NCBI RefSeq assembly: GCF_028680575.1
Contig: NZ_JAPCKI010000021.1
Coordinates: 1-64,000 of the forward strand
Length of the DNA: 64,000 nt
Reading direction: 5' to 3'
Source: Acidovorax benzenivorans
Lineage (GTDB): Bacteria > Pseudomonadota > Gammaproteobacteria > Burkholderiales > Burkholderiaceae_C
Part shown: piece by piece, positions 8,891-17,842 of the stretch
Position numbering within the stretch: the stretch's first letter is position 1
Layout of the letters: each line of letters starts with the position of its first letter
Program-made: the position numbers and the translations under genes
Notes under the pieces: generated by a model
The model's database searches: none
Seen by the model: the letters and a program-made list of their open reading frames with translations, nothing else
Told to the model about the DNA's origin: nothing

Positions 8891-9906
8891 GCCTGGCACC
8901 ACCTTCAACAGACGGCAGCGCGGTGCGCAAACAGGTGCTGGTGTTTCGCGAACTGCCGCCGGACCAGTTGGCACGGCTGACCGCCGTGCACGATGTGACG
9001 GTGGCCAACCCGCGCAAGCCCGACGAACGCGCGCTGTTTGATGCAGCGCTGGCGCAGGCTCATGGGCTCATTGGCTCCAGCTTCCCCATCGACGCCGCCG
9101 TGCTGGCGCGTGCGCCCCGGCTGCAGGTGGTGTCCAGCATTTCGGTGGGCGTGGACAACTACGCGCTGGATGCGCTGCAGGCGCGTGGCATTGTGTTGTG
9201 CCACACCCCGGGAGTGCTCGACGAAACGGTGGCAGACTCGGTGTTTGCCCTCCTCATGGCCACCAGCCGCAGGCTGGTGGAGCTGTCGCAGCTGGTGCGC
9301 GAGGGCCGGTGGACCCACAACATTGGAGAAGACCTGTTTGGCAGCGATGTGCATGGCAAGACGCTGGGCCTGCTCGGATTCGGCCGCATTGGTCAGGCCG
9401 TGGCACGCCGTGCGGCACTGGGGTTTGGCATGCCCGTGATGTACCACGCCCGTCGCCCGGTGGACCTGGCGACCCAGGCCCCTGAATTGCAGGGCAAGGC
9501 CATCCATGCGCCGTTGCCTGTGCTGCTGGCGCAGGCAGACTTTGTGGTGGCCATGCTGCCGTTGTCCGACAGCACGCGGGGCATGGTTAATGCCGATCTT
9601 TTTGCGGCGATGAAGCCGGGTGCCATCTTCATCAATGGTGGCCGGGGCGCCACCGTGGTGGAGCAAGACCTGCTGCATGCGCTGGACCATGGCCCGCTGC
9701 GCGCGGCGGGGCTCGATGTATTTGCGACCGAGCCGCTGCCGCTGGCGTCGCCCCTGCGTACCCACCCGCGCGTGACCCCGTTGCCACACATCGGATCGGC
9801 CACACACGACACGCGCCATGCGATGGCCGCGCTGGCCACCACCAACCTGCTGCAGGCGCTGGCGGGCGAGCGCCCGGCAGCGGTGTACCCCCCCGCACAC
9901 GCATGA
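8887..9906 (+). CDS. kguD: 2-hydroxyacid dehydrogenase, likely 2-ketogluconate-6-phosphate reductase
   Basis: NAD(P)-dependent D-isomer 2-hydroxyacid dehydrogenase of 339 residues. The Rossmann motif LLGFGRIGQAVARRA lies near residue 160. The substrate Arg is in GGRGATV, the catalytic Glu in FATEPL, and the His in LPHIGSATHD. Related enzymes include GhrB and gluconate 2-dehydrogenase. In this operon it would reduce 2-keto-6-phosphogluconate to 6-phosphogluconate. It starts GTG at 8887 inside the end of kguK and overlaps the regulator gene by 4 bases. Confidence 0.85.
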   Translation: MSLAPPSTDGSAVRKQVLVFRELPPDQLARLTAVHDVTVANPRKPDERALFDAALAQAHGLIGSSFPIDAAVLARAPRLQVVSSISVGVDNYALDALQARGIVLCHTPGVLDETVADSVFALLMATSRRLVELSQLVREGRWTHNIGEDLFGSDVHGKTLGLLGFGRIGQAVARRAALGFGMPVMYHARRPVDLATQAPELQGKAIHAPLPVLLAQADFVVAMLPLSDSTRGMVNADLFAAMKPGAIFINGGRGATVVEQDLLHALDHGPLRAAGLDVFATEPLPLASPLRTHPRVTPLPHIGSATHDTRHAMAALATTNLLQALAGERPAAVYPPAHA

Positions 9907-10973
9907 GTCCACCGCCTTCGTCCCCCGGTGCGCGTGGCCGCGCCACGATTGCCGATGTGGCGGCCGAGGCCGGTGTGTCCAAGGCCACGGTGTCGCGCTA
10001 CTTCAACCACCGCGAACGCCTGCTCAGCCCCGACATCGCGGCGCGGGTGGAGGCGGCCATCAGCAAGCTGGCCTATGTGCCCAGCCCCATGGCCCAGGCG
10101 CTGAGCCATGGCCGGTCGCGCCTCATCGGCCTGGTGGTGGCTGACATCACCAACCCCTATTCAGTGGCCGTGCTGCGCGGCGCAGAGAAAGCCTGCCAGG
10201 ACGCGGGCTACCTGGTCATGCTGTTCAACCTGGGCAATGACCGCGAGCGCGAGCGGGCAGCCATCGACGCGCTGGCCAGCTACCAGGTGGATGGCTTCAT
10301 CCTCAACACCCTGGGGCAGGGCGAGGGGCAGGCCGATGTACACACCTTGCATGGCAAGCCCGCCGTGCTGGTGGACCGACGCCATGCCGGGCTGGCGGCA
10401 GACTTTGTCTCGCTCGACAACCGTGGCGCCATGCATGACGCCTGCACCCATCTGCGGCAGCAGGGCTGGCGGCGCTTGCTGTATATCACCCAGCCCCTGC
10501 TGGGCGTGAGCTCCCGCGTCGAGCGCACGGAGGCTTTTCGCGCGTTGGCGGCGGCCCAGGGCACCCAGGTGCACGGCGAGGTACTGGAGCTGGCTGCCGA
10601 GCAGGGCGACGAGGTGCTGGACCAGGCGCTGGCGGATTTGCTCCGCCAGGCCCCACCCGGCGAACGCTGCGCGGTGGTGGCGGGCAATTCGGTGGTCACG
10701 CTGCGTGTGGCGGCATCCGTCTCGCGCATGGGGTGGACGTTTGGGCAAGAGCTGGGTTTTGTGGGCTTTGACGACCCCGAATGGGCGTCGCTGATCCGAC
10801 CCGGCCTGAGCGCCGTGGCGCAGCCCACCGACGCGATCGGGCAATGCGCGGCGCAGTGCCTGCTGGATCGGATCGGTGGCTTGCAAGGGCCTGCACGCGA
10901 GAGTCTGCTGCCCGGCTTGCTGGTAGTGCGCGGTTCTTCCCTCGGGCCGGGCGGGCGAGCGGCGCCCGGCTGA
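9903..10973 (+). CDS. ptxS: LacI-family transcriptional regulator, PtxS-like
   Basis: A 356-residue LacI/GalR regulator. The N-terminal helix-turn-helix region reads ATIADVAAEAGVSKATVSRY at about residues 15-34, with hinge-helix region PSPMAQALSHGRS near 60. A periplasmic-binding-protein-like ligand domain follows (LIGLVVADITNPYS onward). As last gene of the operon, overlapping kguD, it most likely binds the palindrome at 4041-4060, which matches the PtxS consensus exactly. It is expected to repress the operon until 2-ketogluconate binds. Confidence 0.88.
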   Translation: MSPPPSSPGARGRATIADVAAEAGVSKATVSRYFNHRERLLSPDIAARVEAAISKLAYVPSPMAQALSHGRSRLIGLVVADITNPYSVAVLRGAEKACQDAGYLVMLFNLGNDRERERAAIDALASYQVDGFILNTLGQGEGQADVHTLHGKPAVLVDRRHAGLAADFVSLDNRGAMHDACTHLRQQGWRRLLYITQPLLGVSSRVERTEAFRALAAAQGTQVHGEVLELAAEQGDEVLDQALADLLRQAPPGERCAVVAGNSVVTLRVAASVSRMGWTFGQELGFVGFDDPEWASLIRPGLSAVAQPTDAIGQCAAQCLLDRIGGLQGPARESLLPGLLVVRGSSLGPGGRAAPG

Positions 10974-11062
10974 GGCCCCCCGCAGCGACAAGGCCTGCGG
11001 TATGCTTTGCGGCCATCACCCCGGTGCTTCGCGGGGCTCTCTCCCACCGCTTTCACATTCAA

Positions 11063-11779
11063 GTGCGCACTGTGCCAACCCCCTCTCTGGACACCTCTCG
11101 CATCCGCGCCATCTCCATCGACCTGGACGACACGCTCTGGCCCATCTGGCCCACCATCACGCGGGCTGAAAACGTGTTGCTGGACTGGCTCACGCACCAT
11201 GCGCCTGCCACGGCGGCCTTGTTCTCCAGCGCCGAATCCCTGCGCGCCATCCGCAACCAGATGGTGGCGCTGCGGCCCGATCTCATTCATGACCTGAGCG
11301 CGTTGCGGCGCGAGTCGATCCGCTTGGCGCTGACGCAGGCCGGTGACGAGCCCGCGCTGGCCGATCCGGCGTTTGACCTGTTTTTTGCCGAGCGCATGCG
11401 CGTGGAGCTGTTTGACGACGCGCACGACACGCTCGCCTTTTTGTCGGCGCGTTACCCGGTGGTGGCGGTGTCCAACGGCAATGCTGATGTGCACCGCATC
11501 GGCATCGGCCACTACTTTCGCCGCAGCATAAGCGCGTCGGATTTCGGTGTGGCCAAGCCCGATGCGCGGATCTTCCACGCCGCCGCCAGTGCGGCGGATG
11601 TGTTGCCCCACGAGGTGCTGCATGTGGGCGACGACGCCACGCTGGATGCACAAGGCGCGCTCAACGCGGGCATGCAGGCCGTGTGGATCAACAGCGCCAA
11701 CCACCCCTGGCCGCACAACGATGTGCAGCCGCATGCCACGGTCGACAGCCTCACCGCACTGTGTCGGCTGTTGGCCTGA
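11063..11779 (+). CDS. HAD-superfamily hydrolase (YigB/YjjG-like phosphatase)
   Basis: Haloacid dehalogenase-type phosphatase of about 238 residues. Motif I is DLDDTLW near residue 17, motif II VAVSNGN near 130, the motif III Lys in VAKPDARIF, and motif IV HVGDDATLDAQGA. The family acts on small phosphates such as FMN and nucleotides. Two GTG starts are possible, 11063 and 11072; no ATG is available close to the first motif and no strong ribosome site is visible, so the start is uncertain. It appears monocistronic. Confidence 0.85.
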   Translation: MRTVPTPSLDTSRIRAISIDLDDTLWPIWPTITRAENVLLDWLTHHAPATAALFSSAESLRAIRNQMVALRPDLIHDLSALRRESIRLALTQAGDEPALADPAFDLFFAERMRVELFDDAHDTLAFLSARYPVVAVSNGNADVHRIGIGHYFRRSISASDFGVAKPDARIFHAAASAADVLPHEVLHVGDDATLDAQGALNAGMQAVWINSANHPWPHNDVQPHATVDSLTALCRLLA

Positions 11780-11787
11780 ATTGGATA

Positions 11788-11880
11788 CCCCCTGTGTCGC
11801 CTTCGGCGCCTTCCCCCGAGGGACGACACCTTCGCTGCGGGGCGGCCCTTGCTCGGCGCCCCTCGCTGGGGCCGCGCCAG
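11788..11880. repeat. GC-rich intergenic repeat-like segment
   Basis: The gap of about 250 bases between the HAD gene and the DUF2189 gene has no ORF. It starts with a segment of the type CCCTGTGTCGCCTTCGGCGC, followed by purine/pyrimidine-rich GGGACGACACC and a GGCGGCCCTTGCTCGGCGCC stretch. It resembles, from memory, a GC-rich dispersed repeat of Comamonadaceae. A shorter similar piece, CTTCGCCCCTTGGGGGCGCG, lies at 7152-7171. I see no other feature in the rest of the gap. Confidence 0.4.
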
Positions 11881-12030
11881 CATCAAGGGCGCTTGCAGCA
11901 GGCCACCATAGGTTGCGCATTGACAGGCTCCCGAGTTGTTTCTTGCCGCAGGTCAAGGTTTGGGCGCGCGGTGGTTGATGCCGCAGCCCGATGACGTCAC
12001 ACTCACCCGTCGCTGTGCGACCCCCACACC

Positions 12031-12894
12031 ATGCCCCGTAATCCCCCACTGTTACCCGCTATCCGCACCATCGGTCTGATGCAGCCCATGACCTGGCTCG
12101 TGCTGGCCTGGCGCGACATGGCGCGGGCGGGCTGGATCAGCTTTGCGCATGGCCTGGCGCTCACGTTGTTTGGTGCCGCCATCTTTGCCGTGGGGCACCA
12201 CCGCTTCTGGCTGCTGGCGGGGGCGCTGTCGGGTTTTCTGGTGGTGGCGCCGGTGCTGGCCACCAGCCTGTATGCGCTGAGCCGCGCGCTGGAGCGTGGT
12301 GAGGCCGCCAACCTGAGCGTGGTGCTCAAGACCTGGTTCAACTGGCAGAACAGCCATGTGAACAAATGGGGTAACGACTATTGGTGCATGGTGCAGTTTG
12401 GCTCCCTGCTGGCACTGGCGGCATCAGGCTGGGTCATGACGTCGGCAGCGCTCATCACGCTGCTGGCGCCGGTGCCGATCGAGACGCCGCTCGACTTTCT
12501 GCGCCACGTGGTCATGGCCCGCGACGGCTGGTTGTTTGAGATATGGCTGGCCCTGGGCAGCCTGATGGCCGCGCCGATTTTTGCGTCCAGCGTGGTAGCC
12601 ATGCCGCTGCTGCTGGACCGCCGCGCCACGCTGCTGCAGGCGGTGCTGACGGGCTGGCAGGCGGTCATCACTAACCCGCTGCCAATGGCGTTCTGGGCGG
12701 CGATCATCCTGGGCTTCACCCTGCTGGGGCTGGGCTCGCTGCTGCTGGGCCTGATCGCCGTGATGCCCATGTTGGGGCATGCCAGTTGGCACGCCTACCG
12801 CGACCTGGTGGACGCATCTGGCCTGCCCGAGCGCGACCTAGGGGCCCCCGCTGTACCGGCTGCCCCTGTGCGTCGGCCTGGAGGGATATCGTGA
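12031..12894 (+). CDS. DUF2189-family integral membrane protein
   Basis: A 287-residue membrane protein with about six hydrophobic spans. Examples are ISFAHGLALTLFGAAIFAVG near residue 37, WLLAGALSGFLVVAPVLATS near 60, and LGSLLLGLIAVMPMLGHASW near 233. The closing motif GHASWHAYRDLVD is characteristic of DUF2189, a betaproteobacterial family of unknown function. The ATG at 12031 gives MPRNPPLLPA. Its stop overlaps the start of the next small gene (GTGA), so the two are probably co-translated. Confidence 0.85.
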   Translation: MPRNPPLLPAIRTIGLMQPMTWLVLAWRDMARAGWISFAHGLALTLFGAAIFAVGHHRFWLLAGALSGFLVVAPVLATSLYALSRALERGEAANLSVVLKTWFNWQNSHVNKWGNDYWCMVQFGSLLALAASGWVMTSAALITLLAPVPIETPLDFLRHVVMARDGWLFEIWLALGSLMAAPIFASSVVAMPLLLDRRATLLQAVLTGWQAVITNPLPMAFWAAIILGFTLLGLGSLLLGLIAVMPMLGHASWHAYRDLVDASGLPERDLGAPAVPAAPVRRPGGIS

Positions 12895-13103
12895 TTTTTG
12901 GATTTACCGAGGCGCAGATCTCGGGCTTCTTCCTCACCTACGGGGTGGGGGCGTTCATTGCCTACATGTTGTTCATCATTGGGCAGCTGGCGTGGGAATC
13001 CAAGGCCGGGCGCTTTGGCACCTTCGTGATCTTTCTGGGCCTGGGCGTGGGGTTTCTGGGGTTCCTGGCCAAGGTCGTGATCCAGTGGTGGCTGGAGCGA
13101 TAG
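12891..13103 (+). CDS. DUF2788-like small membrane protein
   Basis: A 70-residue protein starting at GTG 12891, overlapping the stop of the DUF2189 gene. It has two membrane segments, FFLTYGVGAFIAYMLFIIG and FVIFLGLGVGFLGFLAKVVI, joined by the short polar loop AWESKAGRFGT. This loop and layout match what I know of DUF2788 proteins. No function is known. The coupling suggests it works with the DUF2189 protein in the inner membrane. Confidence 0.75.
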   Translation: MIFGFTEAQISGFFLTYGVGAFIAYMLFIIGQLAWESKAGRFGTFVIFLGLGVGFLGFLAKVVIQWWLER

Positions 13104-13246
13104 TGGGCGGCACTGCCCGTCATCTACCTCGCCACACACCAGCCCACAGCCCGTCTTGGCCTATGCATTGAAGTCTGCGCATTCATTTCTTCCCGTTGTG
13201 ATTTGTTTCATGTAGAAACCAATTGCAATGGCAGGAGGTGGTTGTG

Positions 13247-14542
13247 ATGCTTCGTAACTCGCTGATCGTCTTCATCCTGGGCCTGGTGGCCGAGGCGTCT
13301 GAAGCCCTGTCCCTGGGGGCGCCGCAAGGCAGGGTTTGGCTGGGGCAGCCTATCGACCTGGGCTTTGAAGTCCAGCTGGACCCTGGAATGTCGGTGGATG
13401 CCTTGTGCCCGCAAGCGCGGCTGGTGTCCGGCGATATGGCAGTGCCGGCAGGGCATGTCCAGGTGAGCGTGCGGCAGGGCGAGGTGGCGAGCAATCCCGT
13501 GTTGCGCGTGCAGTCCTCCCATCTGGCAGACGAGCCGGTGCTGACTGCCCAGGTCTCCGTCCATTGCACGGGCCGGGTAACGCGCGAATACACCTTTCTG
13601 GCCGACCTTCCCGCCACTGTTGCGGCTGGGGTCCGGCCGGTCGCGATTCCTTGGAGCGTGCCGATGGCGGAGGTGTCCCCCTCGCGGGCAAGGGGCGTCG
13701 CCACTGGCGAGGCGGTATCCGCACCCGAGATGGGGCCCTCGTGGCAGCGCAGGGTTTCGGCCACCGGGCGGGCATCGCGCAAGGTCACGCGACTTGCCGC
13801 GAAGCCCACGACAACGCCCGTTGCGCGCAGTCTCTCCAGTGATACGGCGGCCGTTGCACTCGCCGCCAGCGTTGCGCAGCCCAGGCCGCTGGAGCCATCC
13901 AGCGCAGCGCCCACCGCGAATGCCGAGGCCGCAGTAGCTTCCGCCGCGCAGGCATCGGCGTCGTCCACGTCCTCCGTGGCACCGGCAGCGGCACCAGCCG
14001 CGCCCGCCGCACCAGGCCCGGCCAAGCCCCGGCTGGTGATGGAGCCACTGACGGCGCTGGTCATGCCAGCCTCTGGCGAAGCGGCCCTGCTCGACAGTGC
14101 AGGCGCCATGCAGGCCGCACCTTCGGCCTCCGAGGGGCATACGCCAGACGGTGCAGGGTCCCACAGCGAGCGCTTGCAGGCCCTGCAGGCGGAAATCGAC
14201 CGCATGCGCGCACAGGCCGAGCGGGACCATCAGGCCACGCTGGCACTGCTGGCGCGCATGGAACAGTTGAATGCAGGGCATTTTCCGGCGTCGCTGGTGT
14301 ATGGGCTCTTGGCGTTGTTGGCCTTGACGGTGGGCGCTGCAGGCTGGGTGCTGATGCGCATGCGACGCGCTACGGACGCGTCGAACGAAGAATGGCGCAA
14401 CACGTTGACGGCCTATGTGGCGCAGTCGTCTCCACCCGCAGCAGGGGATGGAGAGCCCGAACGCCGCATGGCGGCTTCACCCGCCGAGGGCCGACCCACC
14501 GGCTTGGCGGGATTGCATGGCACCGGTGCCATGCCGGCGTAG
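13247..14542 (+). CDS. FimV-like membrane-anchored protein
   Basis: A 431-residue protein. The start is ATG 13247 after AGGAGGTGG; a TTG at 13223 is in frame but poor. It has a signal-like N-terminus, then the FimV-type beta domain beginning LSLGAPQGRVWLGQPIDLGF near residue 24. A long Ala/Pro/Ser-rich linker follows, then a short coiled-coil-prone segment (LQALQAEIDRMRAQAERDHQ) and one transmembrane segment YGLLALLALTVGAAGWVLM near residue 360. FimV proteins organise polar pili and secretion machines. This one lacks the cytoplasmic TPR domain and is much shorter than Pseudomonas FimV, so the role is uncertain. Confidence 0.72.
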   Translation: MLRNSLIVFILGLVAEASEALSLGAPQGRVWLGQPIDLGFEVQLDPGMSVDALCPQARLVSGDMAVPAGHVQVSVRQGEVASNPVLRVQSSHLADEPVLTAQVSVHCTGRVTREYTFLADLPATVAAGVRPVAIPWSVPMAEVSPSRARGVATGEAVSAPEMGPSWQRRVSATGRASRKVTRLAAKPTTTPVARSLSSDTAAVALAASVAQPRPLEPSSAAPTANAEAAVASAAQASASSTSSVAPAAAPAAPAAPGPAKPRLVMEPLTALVMPASGEAALLDSAGAMQAAPSASEGHTPDGAGSHSERLQALQAEIDRMRAQAERDHQATLALLARMEQLNAGHFPASLVYGLLALLALTVGAAGWVLMRMRRATDASNEEWRNTLTAYVAQSSPPAAGDGEPERRMAASPAEGRPTGLAGLHGTGAMPA

Positions 14543-14599
14543 CGACTGCTGGCGTCGCCCCGAGAGAGCGATTGCAACCGGGCGGCTGCACAGCGGTGT

Positions 14600-15649
14600 T
14601 CAACGCGGCCAGGACCGCAGCCCCAGCCCCTGCGCCAAGCGGCGGTAGTCGGCCAGGCTGCGCTGCACATAGTCATCCAGCGCAGCGCCACTCAGCGCGA
14701 AGGGGTACAGGCCATGGCGGGCGCACAGTGCGGCGTAGCCCGGTGCCGCCTGGGCTTCCTCCAGGGCGGTCGTCCAGGCGTGGGCGTCGGCGTCAGGCAC
14801 GCTGGCGGCCATGTAGAGGCCGCGCACGGTGGTCCACAGCAGGTCAATGCCCTGCTCGCGTGCTGTGGGCAGGGCGGCCAGTGCACCGGGCAGTCGCGTG
14901 GGGGCCAGCACCGCCAGGATGCGCACCGGCAGGCCGTCGGCAGCGGCCTTGGTAGCCTCGGCGGCGTCGCCGGTAAAGATGTCGATGTGCCTGCCACCCA
15001 GCGCCTTGAGCGCTTCGCCGCCGCCTTCAAGCGACACGAAGCGCATGCGCTTGTGGTCTTGCCCCGCCGCGCGCACCAGCAGGGCGGCCTTGACCCAGTC
15101 CTGGCTGCCCAGCGTGCCACCGGCGCCGAACACCACGCGGGCCGAGTCTTTTTGCAGCGCGGCCACCACGTCCTGCAGGCGCTGGTGCGGGGCGTCGCGG
15201 TGCACCGCCACCACGCCGTAGTCGTTGCCCAGCGTCGCAATCCAGCGCACCGCGTTCACAGGGTGCGGGCCAAACCGGCCCTGCGCCATGTTGAGCAGTG
15301 AGCCGCTGGAGAATGCCACCAGCGTGCCAGGCCCCCCCAGGCGGCCCGTGGCCACCTGGTCGAACGCCACTGCCCCAATGCCACCGGGCAGGTAGCGGGT
15401 GCGCAGCGGTGTGCGGCCGGGGCGCACGGCCTGCAAGGCCTGCCCAGCCAGGCCGCAGGTCAGGTCAAACCCGCCGCCGGGCCGTGACGGCGCAATACAT
15501 TCAGCAGGTTCGCGGGATGCATCTGCCGCTGCCGTGAAGGGCGCCATGCCCGCGCTGACGCTGGCGCCGGCCGCCAGGGCCTGCAGCACCTGGCGGCGGC
15601 TGCAATGCGCAGTCAGCAGGCGATCTGTGGCGGGTGTGTGCAGCGGCAT
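14600..15649 (-). CDS. Bug/TctC-family extracytoplasmic solute-binding protein
   Basis: Bug-family receptor of about 349 residues with a C-terminal part containing GAGGTLGSQDW and the IDIFTGDAAE segment typical of TctC proteins. The N-terminus is a twin-arginine-like signal (SRRQVLQALAAGASVSAG). The mature start CIAPSRPGGGFDLTC carries two Cys, a pattern I associate with the tricarboxylate-binding subgroup. The start at ATG 15649 lies 41 bases past the kinase stop; an upstream in-frame start would overlap the kinase gene. No tctAB permease genes are near. Its place behind the TctDE-type pair suggests it is a ligand sensor for that system. Confidence 0.85.
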   Translation of the reverse strand: MPLHTPATDRLLTAHCSRRQVLQALAAGASVSAGMAPFTAAADASREPAECIAPSRPGGGFDLTCGLAGQALQAVRPGRTPLRTRYLPGGIGAVAFDQVATGRLGGPGTLVAFSSGSLLNMAQGRFGPHPVNAVRWIATLGNDYGVVAVHRDAPHQRLQDVVAALQKDSARVVFGAGGTLGSQDWVKAALLVRAAGQDHKRMRFVSLEGGGEALKALGGRHIDIFTGDAAEATKAAADGLPVRILAVLAPTRLPGALAALPTAREQGIDLLWTTVRGLYMAASVPDADAHAWTTALEEAQAAPGYAALCARHGLYPFALSGAALDDYVQRSLADYRRLAQGLGLRSWPR

Positions 15650-15690
15650 GTGACGTGGGCGTGGGGCGTGTCGTGGTTCAGCGGGCTGCG

Positions 15691-17079
15691 TCAGGCGCGG
15701 GGCCACCAGAGTATCGCCAGAAGCCCCGGCCCCTCGGCGCGCGCCTGCAGCCGCAGGCTGCCCCGGTGTCGCTCGGCAATCGACCGCGCAATCGCCAGCC
15801 CCAGCCCCGAGCCGCCCGCCGTGGCCTGCGAGCCGCGCCGGTAGCGCTGGCCCAGGGCGTCGCGCTCTTCGGCGGGCAGTCCCGGCCCGTTGTCTTCCAC
15901 GCTGATGCTCCAGCCCAGGCTGTCACCGGCTGCCGATACGGTGACGGTGCCCTGCGCTGGGGTGTAGGCGATGGCGTTGGCCGCCAGGTTGGTCAGGGCC
16001 TCGCGCAGCAGGCCACTGTCGCCCACGGCCTCGATGCCAGCGGCGGGCGTATGGATGCCAAAGTCGATCTGCTTGGCGCGTGCCTGGGGCAGCAGCTCCA
16101 GCGCCACCGTGCGCAGCAGTGCGGCCAGGTCAAAGGGCGTCAGCTCTACCGCCGCTGTGTCGCTGCGGCCCAGCGCCAGCAGTTGCTGCGTGCTGCGGGT
16201 GGCACGGGCGATTTCGCCCCCAATGGCAGCCAGTGTGTGCTGCACCTGCGTGCTGTCGCCCTCGCGGCGCGCGTAGTCGATCTGCATCTGCAGCGTGGTG
16301 AGGTGGGTGCGCAGCTGGTGCGAGGCGTCGTCCAGAAACTGCCGTTGTTGGGCCACCAGGCCCTGCGTGCGCGCCATCTGTTGGTTGACGGCGTCCACCA
16401 GCGGGCGGATGTCGGCGGGCAGGTCTGTGGATGCCAGCGGGGTCATGTCGTCACTGCTGCGGGCCTGCACCTCGCGCGCCAGCCGCGCCAGCGGGCGCAG
16501 GGCCACGGCCAGCAGCGCTGCTGTGCCCAGCACCATCAGGGCCAGCACCAGCGCGTCGCGCTGCACCGCGCGGCGCACAAAGCGGTCGGTGAAGTCCTGC
16601 CGCGACCGCGTACTTTCTGCCACCTGCACCAGCACGGTGGATGCGGGCTCCGCGCGGTCCAGCGCGCGGCGGTAGGCCGCCAGCCGCACCGATTCGCCAA
16701 AGTAAGTGGCGTCATAAAAACGCGGCACGCCGGGCTCCAGCGGGCCTGGTGGCAGGGGCAGGTCGGCATTGCCCAGCTCCACCAGTCCGTCCGACGACGC
16801 GACGCGAAAGTACACGTTGCCGCTGGCCGTGAGTTCAAAAAATTCGAGCATGCTGTAGGGCAGCTCGGCCGACAGCCCGCCCGATGCGGTGGAGATGTTG
16901 GCATCGATGGACTTGAGCGCACCCAGCAGCGACCGGTCGTAGGCCGCGTTGGCGGCCTCCAGCGCATCGTGCCGGGTCATCCACAGCTCCACGCCGGTCA
17001 CCATCGCCAGCAGCGGCAGCAGCAACACGGCCAGCAGCCGCCACAGGCTGGCACGGCGCAGGCGTGCAGTCAGGCCCAT
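15691..17079 (-). CDS. tctE: TctE-like sensor histidine kinase
   Basis: Inner-membrane histidine kinase of 462 residues. TM1 is near residues 14-33, a periplasmic domain of about 140 residues follows, and TM2 lies near 176-194. A HAMP-like linker precedes the H-box DDASHQLRTHL with the phospho-acceptor His near residue 250. The N-box TNLAANAIAYTP and the G-boxes EDNGPGLP and GGSGLGLAIARS follow. It is 3 bases downstream of the response-regulator gene, and a Bug receptor gene follows. In Bordetella such Bug-TctDE sets sense tricarboxylates such as citrate. Confidence 0.9.
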   Translation of the reverse strand: MGLTARLRRASLWRLLAVLLLPLLAMVTGVELWMTRHDALEAANAAYDRSLLGALKSIDANISTASGGLSAELPYSMLEFFELTASGNVYFRVASSDGLVELGNADLPLPPGPLEPGVPRFYDATYFGESVRLAAYRRALDRAEPASTVLVQVAESTRSRQDFTDRFVRRAVQRDALVLALMVLGTAALLAVALRPLARLAREVQARSSDDMTPLASTDLPADIRPLVDAVNQQMARTQGLVAQQRQFLDDASHQLRTHLTTLQMQIDYARREGDSTQVQHTLAAIGGEIARATRSTQQLLALGRSDTAAVELTPFDLAALLRTVALELLPQARAKQIDFGIHTPAAGIEAVGDSGLLREALTNLAANAIAYTPAQGTVTVSAAGDSLGWSISVEDNGPGLPAEERDALGQRYRRGSQATAGGSGLGLAIARSIAERHRGSLRLQARAEGPGLLAILWWPRA

Positions 17080-17082
17080 CGT

Positions 17083-17751
17083 TCAGTCGGCCTCTAGCGC
17101 ATAGCCCAGGCCGCGCAGCGTGGTGATGCGCACACCGCTGCCATCCAGCCGCTTGCGCAGGCGGTGCACAAATACCTCCACGGCCTCGGGGTGCACATCG
17201 TCATCGTCGGTGAACACGCGGTCCAGGATCTGCTGCTTGGAAAACGGCTCGCCGCTGCGTTGCACCAGCACGCGCAGCACGGCGTGCTCGCGTGGCGACA
17301 GGGCCAGGGGCTCGCCGCGCAGCGTGAACTGCTTGCGGGCGTTGTCATACACCAGCGCACCACAGGCCTGGCGTTGGTGCTCGTTGCCGCGCGCCCGGCG
17401 CACCAGGGCGTGCAGGCGCGCCTCCAGCTCGGCCAGCTCAAAGGGCTTGGCCAGAAAGTCGTCGGCCCCCGCGTTGAGCGAGCGCACGCGCTCGTCCAGC
17501 GAGTCGCGCGCGGTCAGGATCAGCGCGGGCAGGCGCTGGTCGCGGTCGCGCAGGCGTTGCAGCACGGCCTGCCCGTCCAGCCCGGGCAGGCCCAGGTCCA
17601 GCACCAGTGCGTCGTAGTTGTCGTGCTGCTGCAGCGCGCGGTCGGCCAGGCGGCCATCGTTCACCCATTCGACCTGGATGCCCGCATGCTCCAGCGCTCG
17701 GCTGAGCCAGGTGCCCAGGTTGTGGTCGTCTTCGGCCAGGAGGATGCGCAT
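17083..17751 (-). CDS. tctD: TctD-like OmpR-family response regulator
   Basis: A 222-residue response regulator. The receiver domain has the acidic pair in LLAEDDHNLG, the phospho-acceptor Asp in LVLDLGLPGLDG near residue 53, and Lys in FLAKPFEL near 101. The C-terminal winged helix ends VFVHRLRKRLDGSGVRITTL. It is encoded directly before the TctE-like kinase. Target genes are not visible; the Bug gene downstream of the kinase and the Bug gene at 18301 are candidates. Confidence 0.92.
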   Translation of the reverse strand: MRILLAEDDHNLGTWLSRALEHAGIQVEWVNDGRLADRALQQHDNYDALVLDLGLPGLDGQAVLQRLRDRDQRLPALILTARDSLDERVRSLNAGADDFLAKPFELAELEARLHALVRRARGNEHQRQACGALVYDNARKQFTLRGEPLALSPREHAVLRVLVQRSGEPFSKQQILDRVFTDDDDVHPEAVEVFVHRLRKRLDGSGVRITTLRGLGYALEAD

Positions 17752-17842
17752 GGGAGGATGCTACTGCGGTGCTTGTTTCGGTTTTTGCTGCGCTTGCTTG
17801 TGGCGTGCGACTACGATGCGCAAGACAAAAGAGGGAGAGCGC

